DNA of 64,000 nt, taken from Terebella lapidaria. Taxonomy: Eukaryota; Annelida; Polychaeta; Terebellida; Terebellidae. This document shows, one piece after another, positions 47,835-59,900 of the stretch (the stretch's first letter is position 1; every line of letters begins with the position of its first letter). The DNA lies in the NCBI GenBank assembly GCA_949152475.1, contig OX424568.1, positions 26,759,667-26,823,666 on the forward strand, written 5' to 3'. The notes below the pieces were generated by a model, which saw nothing but the letters and a program-made list of their open reading frames with translations, did not search any database and was not told the origin of the DNA. Position numbers and translations under genes: made by a program.

Positions 47835-50800
47835 CTTCTTCCGCCACTTTTGGTTTCCGGACGATAACTTTAGATTGCCTTGACGGATCCTTGTCAAATT
47901 TTCACCACAAGTCAGAAATGATATGTGGAAGAACCCTATTCTTTTTGAGCCGGATCCGAGGTCCGTGAGGTCCGTGAGGATGAAATCAAGGCTAATTTTG
48001 AGACTTGGTTTCCGGACGATAACTGGAAAAATATTTATGCAATAGTTGCAGAACTCTGCATGGAGGTTCATATGCCACCAGGGAAGAACCCTATTGATTT
48101 TGGGATCGATCCGTCAAACGACCTTTGACCTAGAGGTCAAAATAATTTTTTGCTGATTCATCCTTGAGGCTTCCTGCATATCTCAGAAACCGTGCATCGT
48201 AGAGCGAAACGGACGTTATTTTCGGACTCGTCACCCTAGACAAACATCTCTAGGGTGTATTTTTTTTTTGATCCGGCTCCGAGGTCCGTGAGGTCCGTGA
48301 GGATGAAATCGAGGAACTTGGTTTCCGGACGATAACTCAAAAAATATTCAGGCAAAAGTTGCAGAATTTTGCACGGAGGTTTATATATCACCAGGGAAGA
48401 ACCCTATTGATTTTGGGATCGATACCTCAAACGACCTTTGACCTAGAGGTCGAAATAATTTTTTGCTGAGTCATCCTTGAGGCATCCTGCATATCTCGGA
48501 AACGGTGCGTCGTAGAGCGAAACGGACGTTATTTTCGGACTCGTCGCCCTAGACAAATATGTCTAAGGGGTATTATGGATGAACTTTGACCTTGACCCAA
48601 ATTTTTTTTGCCGAATCGGCATTTTTCGTTTTCGTCGATATCTCGGAAACGGTGCGTCCTAGAGCGAAACGGACGTTATTTTCGGACTCGTCGCACTAGA
48701 CAAACATGTCTAAGGGGTATTATGGATGAACTTTGACCTTGACCCGAAATTTTTTTGCCGAGTCGGCATTTTTCGTTTTCGTCGATATCTCGGAAACGGT
48801 GCGTCGTAGAGCGAAACGGACGTTATATTCGGACTCGTCGCACTAGACAAACATGTCTAAGGGGTATTCTGGATGAACTTTGACCTTGACCCGAAATTTT
48901 TTTCCCGAGTCGACATTTTTCGTTTTCGTCGATATCTCGGAAACGGTGCGTCGTAGAGCGAAACGGACGTTATTTTCGGACTCGTCACACTAGACAAACA
49001 TGTCTATGGGGAATTATTGATGAACTTTGACCTTGACCCGAAATTTTTTTGCCGAGTCGGCATTTTTCGTTTTCGTCGATATCTCGGAAACGGTGCGTCG
49101 TAGAGCGAAACGGACGTTATTTTCGGACTCGTCGCACTAGACAAACATGTCTATGGGGAATTATTGATGAACTTTGACCTTGACCCGAAATTTTTTTGCC
49201 GAGTCGCCATTTTTCGTTTTCGTCGATATCTCGGAAACGCTGCGTCGTAGAGCGAAACGGAGGTTATTTTCGGACTCATCACCCTAGACAAACATGTCTA
49301 AGGGGTATTATGGATTAACTTTGACCTTGACCCGAAATTTTTTTGCCGAGTCGGCAGTTTTTGTTTTCGTCGATATCTCGGAAACGGTGCGTCGTAGAGC
49401 GAAACGGACGTTATTTTCGGACTCATCACCCTAGACAAACATGTCTAAGGGGTATTATGGATTAACTTTGACCTTGACCCGAAATTTGTCGACATTTTTC
49501 ATTTTCGTCGATATCTAGTATTATAAATTATTCATCACACCGAAATGCCTCCAAGGCATCTTTAGGCCTTGACGTCTAGTTTTTCATAGTATGTGCTGTC
49601 CGTGAACACATCACTGCTGAATACATTGACATTTATAGTTTTGCAGATGGCTAATTGTTTGAGCTTTGTATTATACTGTAAAACATGATGAATTTATTAT
49701 GCGTGATAATCTGATAGATTATGGTGATTACAATATTCCTCACAGAATCCGAGCGATGCAGATGATACTATTGAGACCAGTGGTGCTAAAGCTGACGTGA
49801 ATTGCGATGTCGTGGAACGACTCAACAAGTTAACTGCCGATGAACTCAGATGCATGAATTCTGTGAAGGGAGATGACATCCACATCATACACGTGGCTAA
49901 CCTACGACGACAGAGGGAAGACAATGGTTTATTGGAGCATCTCAGGAAACTCGTGGAGTGCACGTCAGTTGATCCTAAGCTTCGTCACTACACTGCTAAG
50001 CAAGTCGCTGTTCTTGTTGATCGAGAAGACTCAGAATCTACTCAGCGTGAAGTGGAGATGTTTGTGCAACTATTCAAGAGATTCTGGCCTGAGAGCAATG
50101 TTCATAATGCAGATGTATTCCCTATCGAAGGATTGATCGTTGACTCACTCAAAAACTTCTCTGGACTGGAATCGAGAGTTGTTATCATCGTAGAACCGGC
50201 AGAGATGTCCAGTCCGAATGATCACCGAAACATCAAACGTCTAATAGCAAAAGCATCCAGAGGTGTTGAAAGAGTGGATTTTCTACATGAAAAGAACTTG
50301 GATGGCAGCACTGTTGCTGCCATGAAATGTGACACTGTGCCGCAGGATCTAATGTGAGTATTGTGTGATTTTGTTGTCTGAAAACAGAAGTATTACAATA
50401 ATTTACCAAGTAATGGGGGCGAATAAAAATTGTGTCTCAGCTGGAGATCATATTTTCAGGAAGAAAAAGACATTCGACGATGCAGAAATCAGGGTACGTA
50501 GGCTACAAGATAATTTTTCATAGTATGTGCTGTCCGTGAACACATCACTGCTGAATACATTGACATTTATAGTTTTGCAGATGGCTAATTGTTTGAGCTT
50601 TGTATTATACTGTAAAACATGATGAATTTATTATGCGTGATAATCTGATAGATTATGGTGATTACAATATTCCTCACAGAATCCGAGCGATGCAGATGAT
50701 ACTATTGAGACCAGTGGTGCTAAAGCTGACGTGAATTGCGATGTCGTCAAAACTGGTGTTGTTGAAGCCATAGGTGCTAGCGCAAGTGATTCCAGCATTA

Positions 50801-51132
50801 CAAGTGTGACCTCTCGAAGCCATAAGAACAAAAGCAAAAGATTTGAACACCAACGGTCTACACCAATGGAAGATGTTGACCTCAGTCTTAGGTCAAATGA
50901 TGACAATGGATATGATGCATTCGGTGATGATGTAGATGTTGATGTAAGAGAACTCCCTGATCATGTTGATGTCTATGATGTGCCTGATGATGTTGATGTA
51001 AGGGGAGTTCCTGATCATGTTGATGTTAATGATGTGCCTGATGATGTTAATGATGTACTTGATGATTTTCAAGCTTTATATTTAGAGGCCATCCTAGATG
51101 TGCGTGATCCAGAATATGATTATGACGATTGA
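44757..51132 (+). CDS. Schlafen-family protein with duplicated helicase end
   Basis: Schlafens are RNA-cleaving or translation-restricting proteins with an AlbA-type core and, in long members, a superfamily 1 helicase-like domain. Predicted exons: 44757-47593, 47700-47733, 49746-50353, 50460-50493, 50680-51132; phases agree, giving 1321 aa. N-terminal half-core about residues 20-150; second AlbA lobe about 170-330 with ETESKRLEFK (Glu178, Glu183) and GIKED (Asp227), matching the spacing of the nuclease triad in SLFN11/13. Walker A GPPGCGKT at 614-621; Walker B-like VILDDNH near 683; late motifs SLKNFSGLESRVVI and KASRGVERV. The C-terminus is an acidic DVPDDVDV repeat. An acceptor (44721-44732) precedes the ATG, implying a 5' UTR intron. 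Skipping the duplicated exons would give a shorter form; retaining intron 1 stops at once after residue 946. Confidence 0.8.
47662..47667 (+). terminator. Intronic polyadenylation signal
   Basis: AATAAA 65 bp after the in-frame TGA created when Schlafen intron 1 (47594-47699) is kept. It offers a short 946-aa isoform. The same site is repeated at 50422-50427 in copy 2. Confidence 0.5.
47754..49579. mobile_element. 1826-bp satellite-bearing block in copy 1
   Basis: Present in copy 1 of the duplication, cleanly absent from copy 2, where GATAA joins TTTTTCATAG directly. One end is TTAAGGCATTTCGGCAGAAA then TGCC (a perfect 7-bp hairpin), the other ends CGTCTAG after GAAATGCCTCCAAGGCATC. It contains a 35-base poly-T (47799-47834) and the 147-bp satellite. 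Read in reverse it starts CTAGACG, like the element at 54437, and enters between A and T without target duplication. Deletion from copy 2 is the alternative. Confidence 0.75.
48140..49515 (+). repeat. 147-bp satellite array, about 9 units
   Basis: Units contain GATATCTCGGAAACGGTGCG, AGCGAAACGGACGTTATTTT, CTAGACAAACATGTCTA and TTTGACCTTGACCCG. The GTGCGTCG word recurs at 48505, 48652, 48799, 48945, 49093, 49239 and 49387, so 146-148 bp spacing. Preceded by longer, more diverged units (47840-48480) with GGTTTCCGGACGATAAC. Confidence 0.93.
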
Positions 51133-51344
51133 CGATGATTAGCATCATAATATACGAGGTGGGAAAGATGTTGGAGATGACTATGTGGCTGTTATTGCAG
51201 TAGGGTTCCCATGATGATAATGTATACCAGTAGTTGCTAGTATTCTTGTAAATATATACTAGTCTTCTTGAAAAGTGTGTGATGTATTCTTGTAAAGTGT
51301 GGAACTAACGTTTTGGCCTACAAGTGACACAAATACGTACCAGA

Positions 51345-52060
51345 AGCCAACCGGTAAACCTTGCTTTGATTCCCGCTTACAGCTTGGTACTAGTCCATGC
51401 AGAAAACGGTCACCGAACAGCCTGAAAACCCGGGATTTTCGTGTTGGGCTATATCTCGTGAAATGCAATGTGTATGTGCCAATAAATGTGTCAGAGCCAT
51501 GGGGGACCCTCATAGCCATTCTATGGAAACATTTTGAGTAGTCTACATTGGATATAGTTGATATATTTTCCAGTTTAATATCCAAACGTGAGATTTCTGG
51601 CAACCTTTACCTGGGTCAACAAACTGCTCTCAAGCATGATTTTTTAAAAGAATTATTGTTTTTTCTTTGGAAAATATCACCCTTGATGTTGAATATGCCT
51701 CTGACAGTTGATTTGGTCAGCTATCTCGGGTAAATAATATTACCTGCAACAATGTATATCCATTTACTCATGATGGTTATATCAACGATTTATGAAGTTG
51801 CCAGAATTCTTCCATATTTGACTATGGAAACTCAGAATATACCAAATATATACACCTGTAGACCATCCAAATGCCTACATTGAATGGATATGAAGGTATT
51901 TCATGGCTCTGACACATCTATTGGCACACACACACAGCATAAAATGTATTTCATAAGATATTGGTCCAACACGAAAATCCCGGGTTTTCAGGCCGTTCGG
52001 TAGCCGTTTTTTTGCATGGACTAGTACCAAGCTGTAAGCGGGAACCAAGTAAGGTAAACC
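51345..52060. repeat. Inverted repeat, arms about 180 bp
   Basis: The sequence about 51345-51520 (CCGCTTACAGCTTGGTACTA, CCCGGGATTTTCGTGTTGG, GTGTCAGAGCCATG) is inverted at 51895-52055. Likely a foldback DNA element. Its left arm holds AATAAA at 51481-51486, which could end the Schlafen transcript about 350 bp after the stop. Confidence 0.8.
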
Positions 52061-52690
52061 AGACATGAATCATGAATTGATTTATGACCGGGGAACTGAG
52101 GTCGGTTGACCAGTGACAGACCAGAAATCCAGACATGGACCTTGAATTGACCTGTGACCAATTAACTGATGTTTCGGCCCACCTGTTACAAAGAGGCAGA
52201 CCAGTAACCCGTCTCTGTATACATAAGACACATGGACCCTGAACGGACCTGTGACTGATAAACTGCGGGGGGGGGGGGGGGGGGGGTAGGTGGGTAGGTG
52301 ATAGACCAGCTACGAAAAGACAGACCAGAAGCCGAATGGTAAAGCAGACAAGCACCTTGACCTGTGAACTGACGTTACAGCCAACCAGCTACAAAGAGAC
52401 GGACCAGAAGCCAACCGGTAAACCAGACATGGACCTTGAGTTCACTTATGACCGAGGAACTGACGTTGGAGTCGATCAGTAACAATGAGACAGGCCAGAA
52501 GCCGAACAGTAATCCAGATATGGACATTGAATTGACCTGTGCCTGGGGAACCGAGGTGGGGACTGACCGGTGACACAGAAATGGACATGAATCCAACTGG
52601 TAATCCAGACTGAGTCAGAGACATGGACTTCAAACTGACCTGTGACATTGAACTGACCTTGGGCTGACCACGTCGACCAGTGACCCATGA
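52060..52690. repeat. Degenerate tandem repeat, about 90-bp units
   Basis: Worn units with GACCAGAAGCCAACCGGTAA, ACCAGACATGGACCTTGA and TTGACCTGTGACC, interrupted by a poly-G run at 52266-52286. Open frames on the minus strand here are repeat artefacts. Confidence 0.75.
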
Positions 52691-53600
52691 GATGAACCTG
52701 CCTTCATGAGATGAATCCTGCTGCCAGAGGCATTTGGCTTGCAGAATCCAAACACCAACCATCATAATATAAGGCAAATGAGCTGCAACAACCCTGACCC
52801 TGTAGTAGGGAGAAGCCTTTCGCTGACAAAAACCGATTCCGACTATGCTATCAAATAAAGAGCCGGTCACAAAATACATCACACATATCAGTAAGAACTA
52901 TTCCTAGCCTAGCTTTCTGCTAGCATCTGACTGCATAACACCAGAAATATATAAGACTTAATACCCATACCAAAGACCTTCTCAGTGACATTCTTAGTCT
53001 CTACCCATACTCAGGTTCACAGTGCATCATCGCATAGGCAGGTGTATATTGTGTTTAAATTCATTACTGTGAAGTACACAATCTGATAGAATCAAATAAT
53101 AATAGTTGTTCTTGAATTGGAGTGAACACGGGGCTCTGCAAAGACCAATTCAGTTACTTGTATGATATAATGTGTGATTTTATTATCAAATGGCAGATCT
53201 ACAGAGAAATCAATAGGACAGAGATTCAAAACAAATACTTATATGTGTATAATAATATACATATTGTGTGTTGGCGACATCACAAATGAAAATTAAATTG
53301 CGACAAAATCAAACATACTGAAAATGTACTTTTTTACGGTGGATTTACATTTCGGATTTCATGGTCAAAACAAAACCGTGAAATTAAAACTGAAAATTTA
53401 AGTACATGTACGGTGAATAGTTCATGGTACTTATAGAAATCCCCATAAAAAATAGTATGATTACAGTAAATGACTAATTCATCAGCAATGTTCTTTCTTT
53501 TACAGTAATTGATCATAAATTGTGTAATAAAAGGTATAACTATATAATAAAAGGTATGCTTAAGACCTTGCTACCCTAAATTTGGATCGGCACTCTATTG
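52691..53600. other. No gene seen
   Basis: AT-rich spacer between the convergent Schlafen and aprataxin genes. TTTATT at 53605-53610 gives a minus-strand AATAAA that may end aprataxin. Confidence 0.45.
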
Positions 53601-53993
53601 ACCTTTTATTGGCAGCTTCTTCATGTGTTGAACTTATACCACAGAAGAATTCCCGAAACTACGTGTTAACTCCACTCTCTCCCATTATGATTACTTCTAA
53701 ATCAGAGGCATGGGAATTGTCAGATAAAGTCATTTCCATATAGAGCTAAATCTGATTTCAGTATGGAACAGACAAGCATATCAGGAGAGAAATTTAGATA
53801 CATGTATAAAACAAAACCACAACAAAACTCTAACATATATATGTATAGGGGGGGGGCAGAGATCAGCTAAATGACTACATAAACACGAATAATCCTCTTG
53901 TTACAAAAGCTTTCACGCAATACTGCGATCTAATAAATAAAGCGTACAAAATGTACAACAGTCCATTCATCCAGAACAGTTAGCTGTGAGGCG

Positions 53994-56900
53994 TCACGAT
54001 TTTTTGGCAGCCTTCGGTATATGTGCTGGCAGGTGAGCCTTCAACGCAGGTATGGTCTTGAATTCTTTGTCGCATCGATGGCACCTATAGAATCAACAGT
54101 GGGAATATGATTAGTGATTATGAGTTATGAATAGCAATATGCCAGGACATGTATACAATTGGTATTCTATATATTATCCTAGTTAATAAACTACATGCAC
54201 ATCAAAATCCACACAGGAAGAAGCACACATTTCCTCTGTGGTCTTATACTGGTACATGTAAATAATTATTCAAACATTGCATCATTTAGGGAAGACCTTT
54301 AGTGCCAGGTGTGAGAATATTCTCATCTGGCAGCCACCACTTAATAAGATGTAACAAATAGTTAATGTTAACTGAGTGGCAGCCACCAGATAAATATATT
54401 TTCACATCTTGCACTTACGTGGTGACCACTAGATAACTAGACGCTTCCGGTCGCCTACGACCGCTTGGGTGTATCCCCCGTAGCCCTATCATCTCTGTTG
54501 CCCCAAATATATCGCTGTCAATTGTGAAAAACTAGAGTAAGGGCTGAAAAAGATTACCAGAGAAATGTTAAATCTCAAGTCACAACTGTTTTCTTTTCCC
54601 CACCAAAATTGCTGCACTGATTTTCCGAGGTTATTGAAGGTCGAATTCAAAATCACCACTGAAATCTCTTTATATGAATTTCCATTCGACATGTTTGATA
54701 AAATAACGAAAATACAGATAGATCAATCTTTTCACCTATTTATATTTCAACTCAGAATATTTTACAAACTTGGTTCCAAGTTGAAATTCAAAGTAAAATT
54801 TGACCAAAAATGCATTTCAAGATGACAAAATTGGAGCTAGATTGAACTTCTCACCATAAGTTATATTTCGATCCATAATACATGTATGTGCCAAACATGG
54901 TTTCAAGTTGAAATTCAAAGTAAAAGGTAATCAAAACTGCATTTCAAGATGACAAAATTGGAGCCAGATCAAACTTTTCGTCATGAGCTATATTTTAACT
55001 CATAATACCTGCCCAACTTGATTTCAAGTTGAAATTCAAACTAAAAGTTTACCAAAACTGCATTTTAAGATGACGAAATTGGACCCAGATCAAACTTTTC
55101 GCCATGAGTTATATTTCAACTCATAATATGTGCCAAACTTGGTATTAAGTTGAAATTCAATGTAAAAGTTGACCAAAACTGCATTTCAAGATGACGAAAT
55201 TGGAGCCAGATAGAACTTTTCGTCATAAGTTATATTTTAACTCATAATATGTGCCAAACTTGGTTTCAAGTTGAAATTCAAGCTAAAAGTTTACCAAAAC
55301 TGCATTTCAAGATGAAGAAATTGGAGCCAGATCGAACTTTCCATCATAAGTTATATTTTAACTCATAATATGTGCCAAACTTGGTTTCAAGTTGAAATTC
55401 AAACTAAAAATTGACCAAAACTGCATTTCAAGATGACGAAAATGGAGCCAAATCGAACTTTTCACCATAAGTTATATTTCGACTCATAATATGTGCCAAA
55501 CATGCTTTCAAGTTGAAATTCAAAGTAAAAGTTGACCAAAACTGCATTTCAAGATGACAAAATTGGAGCCAGATCGAATTTTTCACCATAAGTTATATTT
55601 TAACTCATAATTTGAGCCAAACATGGTCTCAAGTTGAAATTCAAAGTAAAAGTTGATCAATGTTTTCATAAAAAGCTATTGTGATCAATAATAGACTTAA
55701 CTAGCAAAAAAATAATGTTGACTTATTTGGTCACAGCCATAAAATCTCTACTGGACAAAGCCTTCACCTTGTTGAGCCCAATAATAAATATTTCTTGTCT
55801 TAACTATTTTCATTGTCGTCACTTATAGACTTAACATGTAAAAATAAAGTTAACTTATTCGGTTACACCCAGAAATTTCTACCGGACAAAACCTTAACCT
55901 TGTTGAGCTCAATAATAATTGTTTCTCATCTTAACTATTTTTATTGAGGTCAATAATAGACTTAACTAGCAAAAAAAATGTTAACTTATTTGGTTACAGA
56001 CATAAAATGTCTACTGGACAGAATCTTTACCTTGTTGAGCCCAATGATAAATATTTCTTGTCTTAACTATTTTTATTGTAGTCAATAATAGACTAAACTA
56101 GTAAAAATAATGTTAACTTATTCAGTACACCCATGAAATCTGTACTGGACATACTTTCACCTTGTTGAGCTTAATAATAAATATTTCTCATCTTAACTAT
56201 TTTTATTGTGGTCAATAATAGACTTAACTATTTTTATTGTGGTCAATAATAGACTTAACTAGTGAAAATAATGTTAACTTATTCAGTTACACCAATGAAA
56301 TTTGTACTGGACAAAACATTTACCTTGTCGAGGTTAATAATAAATATTTCTTGTCTTAACTATTTTTATTGTGGGCAATAATAGACTTAACTATTAAAAA
56401 TAATGTTAACTTATTCAGTTACACCCATGAAATTTGTACTGGACAAAACCTTTACCTTGTTGAGCTTAATAATAAACGTTTCTCGTCTTAACTATTTTTA
56501 TTGTGGACAATAATAGACTTAACTAATAGAACTAATGTTAACTTATTCAGTAATATTGTCCTGTTTTCACTGGAAACTTCAGTTCTCCATTCTGAACAAG
56601 AAACCAGTGTCATTACCTTCCACTGTACAGGCTATTGGAATGATCGTACATGTCAAAATGGATATTTCAAAATTCTGTAATAAGTTAGGCTGTTAACATA
56701 TTAATATGTATATGATCATTCTAAAAAAACGATTGGTTTCGTGTGACAGCCCTTCCCAACAACACTTCCAAATATTATCGAGATTCGTCAAAAATTGCCA
56801 TCTGTAGAGCGTTCACAAGCCATGTGTCTCAAACAGGCTGTTTTCAATGCAAAATGTGTCCCCAAACGACCAATTCAGTTGCCACGGCAACCAAAATCGA

Positions 56901-59900
56901 TTGGTGTCGGGATCTTACCATAATATATGTGCCTGCGAAAAATAATGGTGATCGGGTGAGAATTGCGGCCTATAGCGCGTTCACAAGCCATGTGTCTCAA
57001 ACAGGCTGTTTTCAATGCAAAATGTGTCCCCAAACGACCAATTCAGTTGCCACGGCAACCAAAATCGATTGGTGTCGGGATCTTACCATTATATATGTGC
57101 CTGCAAAAAATAATGGTGATCGGATGAGAATTGCGGCCTGTAGCGCGTTCACAAGAAAATCTCTGCGGACGCGGACACGGACGCGGACGCGGACGCGGAC
57201 GACGAAGCCAAATCCATAGTATCCGCCGAACTTTGTTCGGGGGATACAATAAATGGCAGCCACCAGATACTTAAGTGGCAGCCACCAGATTTATATATTT
57301 TCACATCTTGCACTTATGTGGTGATCACTAGATAATAAATGGCAGCCACCAGATACGCAAGTGGCAGCCACCAGATTAATATATTTTCACATGTAGCACT
57401 TTATGTGATGACCACTAGATAATAAATGGCGGCCACCAGATACTTAAGTGGTGGCCGACACTTAAGTATACCGGTATATTTCCACATGTGGCACTAACAG
57501 GCTTCCATATGATTGGATACCTGAGGTCGTTTTTCAGCAGTGCGTTTAGCTCCGAGTTGTTGACATTCACAGTTCCTTCTTCATCCAGCATTTCAATGAC
57601 CTCTGCAAATATTTTGAGAGTTGGAGGATTAACTTGTCAATGAATGACCATCAACCAATCACAATCAACTGTCAGCTAATTTCAGAATGTCACACAACTC
57701 AGCTTGACACCATGTTTTTACATGTTCAGATGTACTGGTATTCACATATCTAGATCTCTTCCGATTTATTACTAGATCTCTTCACACTTCTACACGTTTC
57801 ACATTACACATAACACATAACAGATTCACAGTACTAGATTTCTTCACAGTACCACAAACTAGATTTCTTCACTCACTTAATCTATTCACATTACTGGGTG
57901 GCTTCTTCATAATAATTACTAGATATCTTCACATTACAAGATCTCACACATTACTATATAACTTCCCAGGACCAGATATCTTCCCGAATTCCGCTGTAGG
58001 GCACTCACGTTCAGAGTCGAGGAAGTAGCCGGTGGTGAAAGAGTTCCAGTGTTTCTTGGTTTTCAGACTCGGAGAGTCAAAGTCCTGACTAATAACGTGT
58101 AGGTGAACATGACTGTAAAATAAACAAAAAAATTTCAGCAAGATTGCGGTGTTTTCTTGCTTCTTACGATTTGAAAATGCTTTTAAGTCAGTTTGTTCTA
58201 TGAGCCCTGTGAACAGGTGAACATACTAATTTTTGCAATGGATTTGTTTTGACGAATTTGTTGTGAGAACAAAACTGCAAAAATCAAAACATGAAGGTTG
58301 CATACATTATGCTTCCCATTGTAAAACTGCAAATGATACTTCTTGCAAATTGGTCTGCGGTAGGAGAATCAAATTCTCACAAATTTCAGTACATTTACAG
58401 TACTAGTACGATTACAGAATTGGCACTCTCTTTGGTTACTTGCACAAGTTTACGATTCTAACATTATTTCCATGCTATACATAAAAACGTCATCACAACT
58501 TCACTGTAACACAACAACTAGAGGCATATGCACATACAAACTGCTCTTATTTCACTGGCAGCAATGAATATTAGAAGACAAACCTCATACTGGGCACACC
58601 ATGGTAGCCATATCGGAAATCCAGCCCTGTGTCTTGCCTGCAAAAAACAAGATGCGGAAAGGTCAATTATATGTACTTCATGTATTCACAGCCATGTGCA
58701 TGATGTGGAGATCTTTAGTGTTTAGATGCCCTGATCAAGTAACATGCTAGCTCGACAATAGACTGAGAAATAAGAGAAAACTTAATTGCTATATCTCAAG
58801 AATGTATGCATCTATTGTTAATATCAGTTACATGTATGTATTTCTAAGATTAAACAATTTTGAAACGGTTATCTTTAAATTAGCAGCCAAGCATATCGCA
58901 CAGGACAGTTTAACTGATTCAGGGCAGTTTAACACACAGCAAAATGTTTTTGAAATATCACAGGTACTTACTCATTGACAAAGTCCTGAGCAATTTCATG
59001 CATGTGTCGCAACAGTGGGATATCATCAGGCTTCAAACTCTTCAAGTTGGGAATCTGTCGACGTGGCAACACAAGATAGTGGAATCGAGCCTGGCAAAAA
59101 AAAAAAAACATTGGACTCCGATTTGCCCATGCCAAGAGTAATAGTTGATATCGATAACTGATATTGTACAGAATTTTTAGGTTATGATGATGATGACTGC
59201 AAAAGTTGAGTCGGCCAAAGTTACTGTAAACCCCTTTTCACTTGCATTTGAGTTCGTGTTTAATTTCACGTTTAATTTCACGTTTGCATTAGTATATGGG
59301 TTGCGGAAGGAAAAATTCGCGTCCAGAAATTCCGTGTTTCTAGATCTAATCATGCTAATAAACACGCAAAAATCACGAACATTATACTCTGATTTTTCTA
59401 ACTCGTTTACCGGTACACCGTTTTTTGCCGATATTTTTGCGATGTTTAATGGTATCGTATTGTAACTTGGCACACTTCACCTGGAGATCAAACAGCATTT
59501 TTCTGCAAACTTCCAAACTTCTGCTCATAGAACTGTGAGAGTTAGCAATCTACTGCAATGATACACGGTGGCTAGGCATTACGCGTTATTCAGGGAGTGC
59601 CGCGTAAAATCATGAGTATTACGCGTTATTCGTGAGGAAAGGCAGCCGCTGGTTGACCCCTAGCAGGAAATACATACAATTTCGCTAATTTTACCGTTTT
59701 GAAATGTCGAATTTGGGTTTGCACGGAACATTACACATATTCATGATTGTTGTTGAGAGTTTAAATTAAATAAATAAGCCAGTGTAGCGATACCTTCGGC
59801 TGCACAGTATCTGTCAATTTTGCTCCGACAGCCGCTCTCCTCGGTTTTGGGGTTGAAAAATGTCATATATGGACATTATTGTGAATAGAATGAGAGGTCT

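Larger units (their letters stand above)
47052..50749 (+). repeat. Tandem duplication inside the Schlafen gene
   Basis: Copy 1 is 47052-49811 and copy 2 starts at 49812; coordinates shift by exactly 2760. It covers the last 542 bp of the large exon, intron 1, the 34-bp exon, intron 2 and the first 66 bp of the last exon. The junction (GATGTC|GTGGAACG) shares GT with both parents and keeps the frame. The coding copies differ at 9 of 542 sites, all between 47117 and 47390 (6 silent, 3 replacement); the shared introns look identical. Confidence 0.95.

Noticed and set aside
51951-52882. Several minus-strand frames of 70-146 codons
   Set aside because: Coincide with degenerate tandem repeats and a poly-G run; compositions follow the repeats.
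56743-57219. 158-codon open frame
   Set aside because: Arises from a 181-bp tandem duplication and a CGGACG run inside a non-coding element; the repeated peptide has no gene context.
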